DNA of 32,000 nt. It comes from Candidatus Rokuibacteriota bacterium (GTDB lineage Bacteria > Methylomirabilota > Methylomirabilia > Rokubacteriales > CSP1-6). Under the pieces are notes generated by a model, which saw only the letters and a list, made by a program, of their open reading frames with translations, searched no databases and had not been told where the DNA came from. Both the position numbers and the translations under genes were made by a program. How positions within the stretch are numbered: position 1 is the stretch's first letter; each line of letters starts with the position of its first letter. The stretch is from contig QHRW01000033.1 of the NCBI GenBank assembly GCA_003220265.1, forward strand, positions 1 through 32,000, given 5' to 3'. This document shows positions 22,778 to 31,569 of the stretch, one piece after another.

Positions 22778-23051
22778 GCAGCGCCGCCTCGACCTTGGCG
22801 CGGACGCGCGCGATCACTTCCTGCGCCTCCGCCCGCCACGCCTGCGCGGTCCAGCGGCCATCGCCGGCGGCGCCGCCGCGCCGCACCGCTTCCTCGGTGA
22901 GGCCGGCCCATAGCTCGTCGAGGTCGGTGGCGGACAGGCGCTGGCCGCGCAGCGCGCGCGCCCAGTCTGCGGCCAGCGCATCGACCAGGCGATCGCGCTC
23001 GGCTGCGAGGCGGCGGGCACGACGGATGAGATCGGCCAGGCGGGAGGGCAT
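22767..23051 (-). CDS. Small unknown protein upstream of selA
   Basis: This 94-residue, charged, Arg- and Ala-rich and largely helical protein (MPSRLADLIRRARRLAAERD to VRAKVEAALRER) has no recognised motif, no signal peptide and no cysteine. The ATG at 23051 is two bases after the lipoprotein stop, and its end overlaps selA by 11 bases, so it is almost certainly translated with them. Function unknown; its place suggests either a role linked to selenocysteine use or a chance operon passenger. Confidence 0.7.
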
Positions 23052-23053
23052 CC

Positions 23054-23545
23054 CTACTCCCTCACGAGGTCGCGCACGGTCTCCAGCAAGTTTGCCTCGA
23101 ACCGCCCGGTGGAGGCGCACGGGTAGACCGGCAACGGCTTGAGCTTGCCCGACGATCCTTTGCGGTGCGCCTGCGTGCGCATCTTGGAGTTCACCTGCAC
23201 GCGCGTGGCGCCGGCGCCGTTGGGCTCGACGAACAGGGTGAACGACACGATGGCCTCGCCCTCGACGCGGTCGTCGCCGACGGCGCCGCAGTCGGCCCAC
23301 AACCCGATGGGCGTGACGGCGTCGTCGGAGGCGATGACGCCGGAGTCGCGGGCGATCGCGCGCAGCGGCAGGTTCTCGCGGGCCAGCGCGCGCACGAGGG
23401 CGCTCCACGTCCGGTCGTACGGCGCGGAGATCTCCGCGCGGTACGGCGGCGGCGCCAGCGGCGACACGAGCGGCCGACCGCAGGCGGTCACGACCAGCGC
23501 AAGAGAGACCACCGCCAGCCTACCTCTTGTGGTGGTCGATCCCAC
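23054..23545 (-). CDS. Predicted lipoprotein of unknown function
   Basis: This 163-residue protein has an N-terminal hydrophobic stretch ending in a lipobox (LVVTAC, Cys22), so it is likely lipidated after LspA cleavage. The mature part contains an START-like or DUF-like strand pattern around PYDRTWSALVRALARENLPL and SGVIASDD, a layout seen in small outer-membrane lipoproteins, but I do not recognise the family. The GTG at 23545 overlaps the DUF3105 gene end by 26 bases; a GTG at 23512 is also possible but would leave almost no positive n-region. Confidence 0.72.
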   Translation of the reverse strand: MGSTTTRGRLAVVSLALVVTACGRPLVSPLAPPPYRAEISAPYDRTWSALVRALARENLPLRAIARDSGVIASDDAVTPIGLWADCGAVGDDRVEGEAIVSFTLFVEPNGAGATRVQVNSKMRTQAHRKGSSGKLKPLPVYPCASTGRFEANLLETVRDLVRE

Positions 23546-24071
23546 GGTAGGCCTCGATGAACCGCACGATCCGCTTCTCGTCGAACTCCTCGAAACGGTC
23601 CAGCCGGGTCCACGCCGTGAGCGCGATGCGGGTCTTCATGCCTGGATAGGGCGCCAGCAGCACGTGCTTGTCGTACTTACGCACGATCGCGCGCAGCTTC
23701 TCGGCCAGCTCGGGGCACTCGCAGTTGTACTGCACCACCACGCCGCCGTCCTCGAGATTGTGGACCTGCAGCTCGAGCGGGATGGGCCGCGTGTGGATTC
23801 CCCACGGCGCGATGTACGGCAGGTGCGGTCCCGACGTCGGCGGATCCGAGTTGTAGGCCGCGTGCGGGTCCGACGCCGCCTGGATGTGCTCGTTGCCGAG
23901 ATCGGCGAACTGCTCGCCGGGCTTGTCGGCCGCCGCCCGATACGCGAACCACGCGATCGCCGCCGCGACGACGATCACCCCGACCACCGCCGCGCCGGTC
24001 GTGAATCGCGCGCGCGACGCCGACTTGCCGGGGCCCTTGTAGCCTCGCGCCTTCGTCTGTTGTCTCGCCAT
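23520..24071 (-). CDS. DUF3105 family membrane-anchored protein
   Basis: This 183-residue protein has a basic N-terminus, one membrane helix at about residues 26-46 and an exported domain. That domain carries the DUF3105 hallmark YNSDPPTSGPHLP, then WGIHTRPI and LEDGGVVVQYNCECPEL. The function of DUF3105 is unknown; a conserved HNLEDGG/YNC segment suggests a metal or redox site, which is only an inference. The ATG at 24071 is 17 bases after the CCA end of the tRNA-Sec gene, so both probably come from one primary transcript that is cut at the tRNA. Confidence 0.85.
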   Translation of the reverse strand: MARQQTKARGYKGPGKSASRARFTTGAAVVGVIVVAAAIAWFAYRAAADKPGEQFADLGNEHIQAASDPHAAYNSDPPTSGPHLPYIAPWGIHTRPIPLELQVHNLEDGGVVVQYNCECPELAEKLRAIVRKYDKHVLLAPYPGMKTRIALTAWTRLDRFEEFDEKRIVRFIEAYRGIDHHKR

Positions 24072-24088
24072 GCCCCTCGATCCCGTGA

Positions 24089-24186
24089 TGGCGGAAGCGT
24101 GTGGGGGTCGAACCCACCTCCGACTTGTCTAGAGCCGGACACCGGATTTGAAGTCCGGGAGGCCCACCGGGTTCCTAGACGCTTCC
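24089..24186 (-). tRNA. selC: tRNA-Sec (UCA anticodon)
   Basis: The minus strand folds into a selenocysteine tRNA. It has an eight-pair acceptor stem (GGAAGCGT with ACGCTTCC), a five-pair anticodon stem CCGGA/TCCGG around the loop CTTCAAA with anticodon UCA at 24149-24151, and a long variable arm (TCCGGC/GTCGGA). The T stem is GTGGG/CCCAC with loop TTCGACC, and the discriminator G and CCA are encoded. The eight-plus-five acceptor-T geometry is the bacterial type. It reads UGA as selenocysteine with SelA and SelB encoded just downstream. Confidence 0.97.
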
Positions 24187-24220
24187 GGCGTTCTCCGACG
24201 CGCTTCGTTTCAGCCCAATG

Positions 24221-24229
24221 ACTATACCA
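24221..24229 (-). promoter_or_regulatory. Extended -10 promoter element for tRNA-Sec
   Basis: TGG-TATAGT on the minus strand fits an extended -10 (TGN then TATAGT), 34 bases before the tRNA 5' end. The -35 region is part of the palindromic repeat and shows no good hexamer. It would drive selC and probably the following DUF3105-to-selA genes. Confidence 0.5.
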
Positions 24230-24238
24230 TTCCGTTAT

Positions 24239-24305
24239 TTTGGGGGCCCCGAATGGCCCCCAAACCCCCCGATGTTCGTCGCGGCCCAGCAACGCCGTGA
24301 CGCTC
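24239..24305. repeat. Palindromic intergenic repeat, copy 1 (between the MoaD-like gene and tRNA-Sec)
   Basis: A ten-pair perfect stem, TTTGGGGGCC with GGCCCCCAAA, spans 24239-24264 around the loop CCGAAT. The next 40 bases (CCCCCCGATGTTCGTCGCGG and on) resemble the bases after the palindrome upstream of selB. On the minus strand it lies after the MoaD-like gene and before the tRNA-Sec promoter, so it may end the mltD transcript, but no U-run follows the stem. The rest of the 165-base gap holds nothing else I recognise. Confidence 0.75.
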
Positions 24306-24351
24306 CTCTGTCATGGCCGTGGCCAGGCGATGGGGCCCTCTTCGGGAGAGT

Positions 24352-24594
24352 TTAGCGGCCGCCGGCGAGGGGTGGAAAGACGGTGAGGACGTCGCCGGAG
24401 CGGAGTGTGTCGTCGGGGCGGCTGTCGAGGCCGTTGACCAGGGTGACGCGGTCGAGGTCGGCGGGGATGCCGAGACGGCGGACGACGTCGCTGACGGTGC
24501 TGTGGTCGGGAACCTCGAGGATCGCCGCCCCCTCACGACTGTCGGGGGGCAAGAAGGAGACGAGCGTCGCGAAGAGTCTGACCTCGACCCTCAC
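24352..24594 (-). CDS. MoaD/ThiS-like ubiquitin-fold sulfur carrier protein
   Basis: This 80-residue protein has a beta-grasp pattern: a VEVRLFATL first strand, the VPDHSTVSDVVRRLGIP helix, VTLVNG and SGDVLTVFPPLAGG. Proteins of this type carry sulfur on a C-terminal Gly-Gly as a thiocarboxylate for molybdopterin, thiamine or other pathways. Here the chain ends Gly-Gly-Arg, one residue past the usual end, so it would need trimming or may have lost the activity. Start is GTG at 24594, overlapping the mltD stop as GTGA. No moa, mog or thi gene lies nearby, so the pathway is unknown. Confidence 0.8.
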   Translation of the reverse strand: MRVEVRLFATLVSFLPPDSREGAAILEVPDHSTVSDVVRRLGIPADLDRVTLVNGLDSRPDDTLRSGDVLTVFPPLAGGR

Positions 24595-25940
24595 CTGAAC
24601 CCGCCCTGTCCGTCGGATTCGACGGACGGGCGGACCTCGGCGACGCGAAGACGGTCGCCGGGGCGAATGGGCGTCTCGTGCTCGAGATGGTTCCAGCGCA
24701 TCACGTCGCCCACCGTGACCCCGTACCGCTTGGCGATCGACGTCACGGTGTCGCGCGGCCTGACGACATGAACACTGTCGGGCCTGGCGACGCTCTGCGC
24801 AGTAGCGGCACGCGCGACGACCGTGCGGGCCGGCTTGGTGGCGGGCGGCCGCGGGGCCAGGGCGGCCTGCACGCCCGGCCGCGAGCCGACTGGAATGATC
24901 AGGGTCCACGACGTCCCGGGCGGAGTCACCGGACGGACCAGCACGGGATTGAGCGCGCGCAGCGTCTCGAGGGACACGCCGGCGCGGGCGGACAGGCGCC
25001 GCAGGTCGGTGGAGGCCGGCACCACGATGCTGTCGACGGCGAGCGGCTCGGGCTCGGTGAACTCGAAGCCGTATCGGCTCGGGTCCTGCCCGATGAGCGT
25101 GGCCGCGTGGATCTGCGGGACGAAGTCCTTGGTCTCGCGGCGCAGGTGGTTCGTCTGGGCGAGGGTCCAGAAATCCGAGGAGCCCGTCAAGCGGATCGCG
25201 CGGCTGACCTTGACCTCGCCGGCGTTGTACGCGGCCTGGGCCAGGGCCCACGACCCGAACATCGCGTGGAGGTCGCGCAGGTAGGAGGCGGCGGCCACGG
25301 TGGACTTCTCGGGGTCGAGCCGCTCGTCGATCCACTGGTCGACGCGGAGTCCGTACCGTCGCGCCGTGGACGCCATGAACTGCCACATCCCCTTCGCGCC
25401 GACGCGCGAGACCGCCTTCGGGTTGTAGCCGCTCTCGATCATCGCCGTGTAGGCGAGCTCCTCGGGCATCCCGCGCCGCTTGAGCACGTCCCGGATCATG
25501 CCGAGGTAGCGACCGGCGCGACCGACCCAGAGATTGACGACCTCGCGACGGTTGCCCGTGAACCGGTCGAGGAAGTACTGCACCTGGGAATTGAGCGCGA
25601 CGGGATACGCGACCTTCGGGGCTTCAGGAATGACGACAACGGCGGCGCGGCTGGATTCGGCGAACGCTTCGGCCCAGGGATCGACGCCCGTCGGCTCCGT
25701 CTCGCTCGCGGCCTCCTGCTCGGCAACGGAACCGACTCCGTCGAGCGACTGTTCCCCGAGTAGGTCCGGTCGAAGCCGCTCATCGGCGGGCGGCGGCAGG
25801 ACCGCGTGCTCGACAGGGGAGGAAGCGCCATTCATTTCCTCAGGCCAAGGCGAGGCGACGGCAAAGGGTGTGGCCCCGCCCAAAGCAGAAAGGACGTAGA
25901 AAACAGCCGTCGCGAGGAGGAAACGGACCTGAATGGCCAT
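24591..25940 (-). CDS. mltD: Membrane-bound lytic murein transglycosylase D (MltD-like)
   Basis: This 449-residue protein is a family 1 lytic transglycosylase with a signal or anchor segment (MAIQVRFLLATAVFYVLSAL), an acidic linker and an SLT domain. The catalytic Glu169 is in AYTAMIESGYNPKAVSRVG, followed by GAKGMWQFM and AQAAYNAGE. The C-terminus carries one degenerate and one clear LysM repeat (VVRPRDTVTSIAKRYGVTV). It cleaves peptidoglycan glycan strands to 1,6-anhydro products in the periplasm. The ATG at 25940 begins the signal segment; the frame extends upstream to 25985 in AT-rich DNA that is probably promoter. Confidence 0.93.
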   Translation of the reverse strand: MAIQVRFLLATAVFYVLSALGGATPFAVASPWPEEMNGASSPVEHAVLPPPADERLRPDLLGEQSLDGVGSVAEQEAASETEPTGVDPWAEAFAESSRAAVVVIPEAPKVAYPVALNSQVQYFLDRFTGNRREVVNLWVGRAGRYLGMIRDVLKRRGMPEELAYTAMIESGYNPKAVSRVGAKGMWQFMASTARRYGLRVDQWIDERLDPEKSTVAAASYLRDLHAMFGSWALAQAAYNAGEVKVSRAIRLTGSSDFWTLAQTNHLRRETKDFVPQIHAATLIGQDPSRYGFEFTEPEPLAVDSIVVPASTDLRRLSARAGVSLETLRALNPVLVRPVTPPGTSWTLIIPVGSRPGVQAALAPRPPATKPARTVVARAATAQSVARPDSVHVVRPRDTVTSIAKRYGVTVGDVMRWNHLEHETPIRPGDRLRVAEVRPSVESDGQGGFR

Positions 25941-25963
25941 ATTTACGCGGAAAGCTCGACTAT

Positions 25964-25993
25964 TTTTTACCATGGCCCCTGGCATCTGGTCAA
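25964..25993 (-). promoter_or_regulatory. Candidate sigma-70 promoter for mltD
   Basis: TTGACC (25988-25993) and TAAAAA (25964-25969) lie 18 bases apart on the minus strand, with a start expected about 17 bases before the ATG at 25940. No Shine-Dalgarno sequence is evident. It lies in the AT-rich region shared with the divergent gene at 26150. Confidence 0.4.
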
Positions 25994-26006
25994 TCTCGCG
26001 GCAAAT

Positions 26007-26034
26007 TTGAATTGGAAAAAATGTGCATTACAAA
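26007..26034 (+). promoter_or_regulatory. Candidate sigma-70 promoter for the small secreted protein
   Basis: TTGAAT (26007-26012) and TACAAA (26029-26034) are 16 bases apart on the plus strand. A leader of about 110 bases would precede the GTG at 26150. The leader holds a 13-base palindrome, CGTCAC-C-GTGACG (26105-26117), a possible operator or protein site. Confidence 0.33.
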
Positions 26035-26149
26035 TCACCTTGAATTACCGCTAGTTAGAAGGGGGGAGACACACGGCGGATCCTCGCGTACTCTCAATCG
26101 ACGACGTCACCGTGACGGGACTCAAACATCACGACTTGGAGGAATCTCT

Positions 26150-26569
26150 GTGAAGAAGCTCATCGCGCTGCTGATCGGTGTTGCCTTCGTCGGTGCTCTC
26201 TCGGGCTCTGTGCTCGCGCAGAGCTCAACCACCGCGCCGAAGGACGAGAAGAAGACGATGGACAAGCCGGCGGGCGACAAGAAGCCTGCCGCGCACAACG
26301 CAAACGGGACCGTCAAGACCGCCGCCGCCGACAACATCGTGGTGGCCGGCAAGGCCAAGGGCGGCAAGGACGCCGAGTGGACGTTCTCGGTCGATCCCAA
26401 GACGAAGATCCGCAAGAACGGCAAGGACATCACCGCCGCCGACCTCGCCGCCGGTGACAACGTCCACGTTCGCTATCACGAGGACGCGGGCAAGAACGTG
26501 GCCGACGCCGTGATGGTGCGCGCGGCCAAGAAGCCGGCCGAGACGAGCAAGGCCGAGCCGAAGAAGTAG
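26150..26569 (+). CDS. Secreted DUF5666-like OB-fold protein
   Basis: This 139-residue protein has a clean signal peptide (VKKLIALLIGVAFVGALSGS then VLAQ). A Lys/Ala/Pro-rich linker follows, then a small beta domain (GTVKTAAADNIVVAGKA, WTFSVDPKTKIRKNGKDITA, GDNVHVRYHEDAGKNVADAV) of the kind in DUF5666 proteins. A lysine-rich tail closes it. Function is unknown; it is probably periplasmic. The GTG at 26150 is preceded by a good Shine-Dalgarno sequence, GGAGG at 26138-26142. It is one of the few plus-strand genes and ends 22 bases before a convergent gene. Confidence 0.75.
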   Translation: MKKLIALLIGVAFVGALSGSVLAQSSTTAPKDEKKTMDKPAGDKKPAAHNANGTVKTAAADNIVVAGKAKGGKDAEWTFSVDPKTKIRKNGKDITAADLAAGDNVHVRYHEDAGKNVADAVMVRAAKKPAETSKAEPKK

Positions 26570-26578
26570 CGAGCAATC

Positions 26579-26610
26579 GCTGGACGCCGGCTCAGTGGCC
26601 GGCGTCCAGC
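26579..26610. terminator. Long perfect hairpin between convergent genes
   Basis: GCTGGACGCCGGC and GCCGGCGTCCAGC form a 13-pair perfect stem around TCAGTG. The loop contains the stop codon (TGA on the minus strand) of the gene at 26592-27230, so one arm codes for its last residues. It follows the plus-strand gene by 9 bases. There is no long U-run, but the position suggests a bidirectional terminator. Confidence 0.6.
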
Positions 26611-27230
26611 GTCTTCTCCTCGATCACGCCCCGGAACCACTCGTTGCGGTCGGTCAGCTCGACCGACACCGTCTCACCCCGCGCCACCGTGACCTCGCGC
26701 AGCCAGATCGTGACGGCCTGGAAGCCCGTCGTCCGAGCCTCGAGCTGATAGAGGTTGCGCTCGCGGCCCCGGGCCTTCGCTGCAGCGACGTCGACCGGCA
26801 GGCTCTGCCAGGCGACGACCACCCAGGCGCCGGCCGGCACCTCGGCCAGTCGGAACGCGCCTTCGGGAGTGACGGCAATGCGCGGGGCGAGGTCCGGCAC
26901 GCCGGCCTGCACGAGCTCGCGCTCGTAACTCTCCTGCACCCGGCGCATCGCGGGCGCGGCCGCCGCGAAGGCCTTCGCGGAACGGCGCGCGTCTTCCTTG
27001 AGCTGCTCGAACGACGCGAGGAGCGCGGGCGAGCGCGGCAGCAAGGTGACGGTGACGGCGGCGAGCGGGCGCACCGGCCCGCTCGGCGTCCGCGACTCCG
27101 CGTAGACGCGACCCGTGACCGTCCCCACCGCTCCCGCCTGGGCGGCCTCACGATAGGGCGCCACGACGACGTCGAGCGCCTCGGCGCCGGAGGCGAGCAG
27201 GAGGACCAGGAGCGTGCTGGCGGCGATCAC
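26592..27230 (-). CDS. Exported protein of unknown function (carboxypeptidase-regulatory-like strands)
   Basis: This 212-residue protein has a signal peptide (VIAASTLLVLLLASGAEA) and strands reading GTVTGRVYAESRTPSG, APRIAVTPEGAFRLAEVPAG and VVAWQSL. Such stretches occur in beta-sandwich carboxypeptidase-regulatory-like domains. A helical stretch (FEQLKEDARRSAKAFAAAAP) interrupts the domain. The function is not known. The GTG at 27230 overlaps the acyltransferase stop as GTGA, so it is translated with the LpxL-type gene. The last codons lie in the terminator-like hairpin. Confidence 0.65.
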   Translation of the reverse strand: MIAASTLLVLLLASGAEALDVVVAPYREAAQAGAVGTVTGRVYAESRTPSGPVRPLAAVTVTLLPRSPALLASFEQLKEDARRSAKAFAAAAPAMRRVQESYERELVQAGVPDLAPRIAVTPEGAFRLAEVPAGAWVVVAWQSLPVDVAAAKARGRERNLYQLEARTTGFQAVTIWLREVTVARGETVSVELTDRNEWFRGVIEEKTLDAGH

Positions 27231-28084
27231 ACCGGCGCCGAGGCGGGCGGGCGGGTGCGCCAGCGGTCGTGGGACCACAGCCACTGCTCCGGAGCGCTGC
27301 GAATGGCGGCCTCGATCGCCTGGGTGCATCGGGTCGTCAGTTCGACGACCGCCTGCTCGGGATCATTCACAGTGGGCCGGGCCAGCGGCGGTTCGATGAC
27401 GACGCGATGACGGCCGGGCCCCTCGCGCCGGATGAAGATCGGCAGCACCGGGGCGCCGGTGCGGAGCGCCAGCAGCGCCAGGCTCCGTGACGTGGACGCC
27501 GCCCGGCCGAAGAAGGGCACGAAGACCCCCTCGCGGCGCGCGGCGTTCTGGTCGAGAAGGATCCCCACGAGCCCGCCGCGACGCAGCGCCTCCAGCACCG
27601 GCCGCAGCGCGCCTCGCTTGTCGATCAGCGCCGCGCCCGTTTTGCGGCGCATGGCGTCGGCCAGCGCGTCGAGAGCGGGCGAGTCGAGCGGGCGGATCAC
27701 GACGGACAGCGGGTAGCCGGCCAGCCGGGATGCGGCCGTGAGGTATTCCCAGTTGCCCAGGTGAGCGGTGAGGATGAGGGCCCGTCCGTGCTCGTCCATC
27801 ACGCGACGGAGGTGCTCGAGGCCCTCGAACGTCAGCTCGCCGAGCGTGGCATCGAGCGGGCGCGCCAGCAGCCGGGCCAGCTCGACCAGGGTCATCCCGA
27901 GGTGCTGCCACGAGCGGCGCGCCAGGCACCGGCGCTCGGCGGGGGTGAGCTCGGGGAAGGCCAGGGCCACGTTGGCCAGAGTGACGCGGCGGCGGCGCGG
28001 CAGGGCCAGCGCCGCCAGATCACCGAGGCGGCGGCCGAGGCCGAGCGCGAGCGTCGCCGGCAGCCGCGCGAGCGCCGCCGCCAG
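27227..28084 (-). CDS. Lipid A biosynthesis acyltransferase (LpxL/HtrB family)
   Basis: This family adds secondary acyl chains to lipid A at the inner membrane. The H-X4-E motif is seen in LTAHLGNWEYL, with further family segments ANVALAFPELTPAERR, LLDQNAARREGVFVPFFGR and the C-terminal EQWLWSHDRWRTRP. The protein is about 285 residues from a CTG at 28084. No ATG, GTG or TTG occurs in frame between the DedA gene's end and the GTG at 27970, which would cut off the N-terminus. So the true start is unresolved and may be a rare codon. It is direct evidence for an LPS outer membrane. Confidence 0.83.
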   Translation of the reverse strand: MAAALARLPATLALGLGRRLGDLAALALPRRRRVTLANVALAFPELTPAERRCLARRSWQHLGMTLVELARLLARPLDATLGELTFEGLEHLRRVMDEHGRALILTAHLGNWEYLTAASRLAGYPLSVVIRPLDSPALDALADAMRRKTGAALIDKRGALRPVLEALRRGGLVGILLDQNAARREGVFVPFFGRAASTSRSLALLALRTGAPVLPIFIRREGPGRHRVVIEPPLARPTVNDPEQAVVELTTRCTQAIEAAIRSAPEQWLWSHDRWRTRPPASAPV

Positions 28085-28098
28085 GCCGCGCGCGAGCG

Positions 28099-28736
28099 CT
28101 ACGCCGAGCGCCGTCGCCGCTCCCGCACCAGCTCGACGGCGATCGGGATCAGCGAGAGCAGGATCACGATGCCGACCACGATGTGGATGTGGTCGCTGAT
28201 GTTCGGCACCGCCTGCCCCAGCAGGTAACCGGCCCACGTCATGCTCGTCACCCATCCCACGCCGCCGGCGACATTGTAGAAAAGGAAGCGCCGGTACTCC
28301 ATCTGGCCGATGCCCGCCACCACGGGGGCGAACGTGCGGACGATCGGCACGAAACGGGCGATGACGATCGTCTTGGCGCCGTGGCGGGCGTAAAACGCGC
28401 GCGTGCGCTCGATGTGGCGCGGGTTGAAGAGCAGCGACTTCGGCCGCGTGAACAGCCGGGGCCCGGCCCGCCAGCCGATCGCGTAGCCCACGCTGTCGCC
28501 CGTGACGGCGGCGACGATCAGGAGCAGGTTGATCCACCAGATGCTCAGAGCGCCGGTGGCCGCCACCAGCCCGGCGGTGATGAGCAGCGAGTCGCCGGGC
28601 AAGAAGAAGCCCACCAGCAGACCGGTCTCGATGAAGACGATCGCCACCAGGACGACGTAGCCGCCCCAGCGCACGAGGTCGTCGAGGGCGTAGCGGCCGC
28701 TGAGCAGGCCGCCCACCGCGTCGACGAGGACGTCCA

Positions 28737-28737
<1 letters not shown>
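28099..28737 (-). CDS. DedA family membrane protein (VTT/SNARE-associated domain)
   Basis: This 212-residue protein has the DedA layout: a paired entry helix (YVVLVAIVFIETGLLVGFFL with PGDSLLITAG) and a later FARFVP-like stretch (IVIARFVPIVRTFAPVVAGI). It closes with membrane helices GVGWVTSMTWAGYLLGQ and VVGIVILLSLIPIA. DedA proteins act as lipid scramblases or flippases, including for undecaprenyl phosphate, and in proton-motive-force balance. The GTG at 28737 overlaps the hppA stop by one base (TAGTG), so the two are translationally coupled. Confidence 0.93.
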
Positions 28738-31226
<2,489 letters not shown>

Positions 31227-31275
31227 GTATCGGCTCTCCTGGCGGGGTCTTCGGTGGAACTCGAGTGACGGCGAC

Positions 31276-31304
31276 ACTGTACGTGACGCCTCGGCGAGGG
31301 TCAA
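31276..31304 (-). promoter_or_regulatory. Sigma-70 promoter of hppA
   Basis: TTGACC (31299-31304), a 17-base spacer and TACAGT (31276-31281) form a near-consensus promoter on the minus strand. Transcription would begin near 31269, leaving a leader of about 43 bases with an AGGAG Shine-Dalgarno sequence shortly before the ATG at 31226. Confidence 0.75.
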
Positions 31305-31330
31305 CCGGAAATCTCGCGGAAGTACGCGAG

Positions 31331-31360
31331 TTGACAGCTTTTGCGCGGGGCCAGTACGAT
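31331..31360 (+). promoter_or_regulatory. Sigma-70 promoter of yacG
   Basis: A perfect TTGACA (31331-31336) lies 18 bases before TACGAT (31355-31360) on the plus strand. The ATG is only eight bases after the -10 box, so the transcript would be leaderless or nearly so. It is divergent from the hppA promoter, with about 25 bases between the two -35 boxes. Confidence 0.65.
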
Positions 31361-31368
31361 CGAAGCCG

Positions 31369-31569
31369 ATGTCGCGCGTGACCTGTCCGACTTGCCGGCT
31401 CTCGACGCCGTGGCATGGCAACCTGCACCGGCCGTTCTGCTCGCTGACCTGTCGGCTGATCGACCTCGGCGGCTGGCTCGACGAGCGCTATCGCATCGCC
31501 GCCGAGCCAACCGCCGGCGAAACCTCCGAATCCTCATCATCCGAGAGCGAGGGCGAGCGTGTTTCGTAA
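31369..31569 (+). CDS. yacG: DNA gyrase inhibitor YacG-like zinc protein
   Basis: This 66-residue protein has four zinc-binding cysteines (C6, C9, C24, C28) in the pattern CPTC...FCSLTC, followed by the family motif IDLGGWLDERYRI. YacG binds GyrB and lowers gyrase activity in E. coli; that role is known from the family only. The C-terminal tail is acidic and Ser/Glu rich. It overlaps the rhomboid gene by 11 bases. Confidence 0.9.
   Translation: MSRVTCPTCRLSTPWHGNLHRPFCSLTCRLIDLGGWLDERYRIAAEPTAGETSESSSSESEGERVS

Noticed and set aside
24239..24264. Palindrome as a standard rho-independent terminator of the mltD-MoaD transcript
   Set aside because: The stem is strong but no U-run follows on the minus strand, and a related copy lies 5' of selB; listed as a repeat instead.
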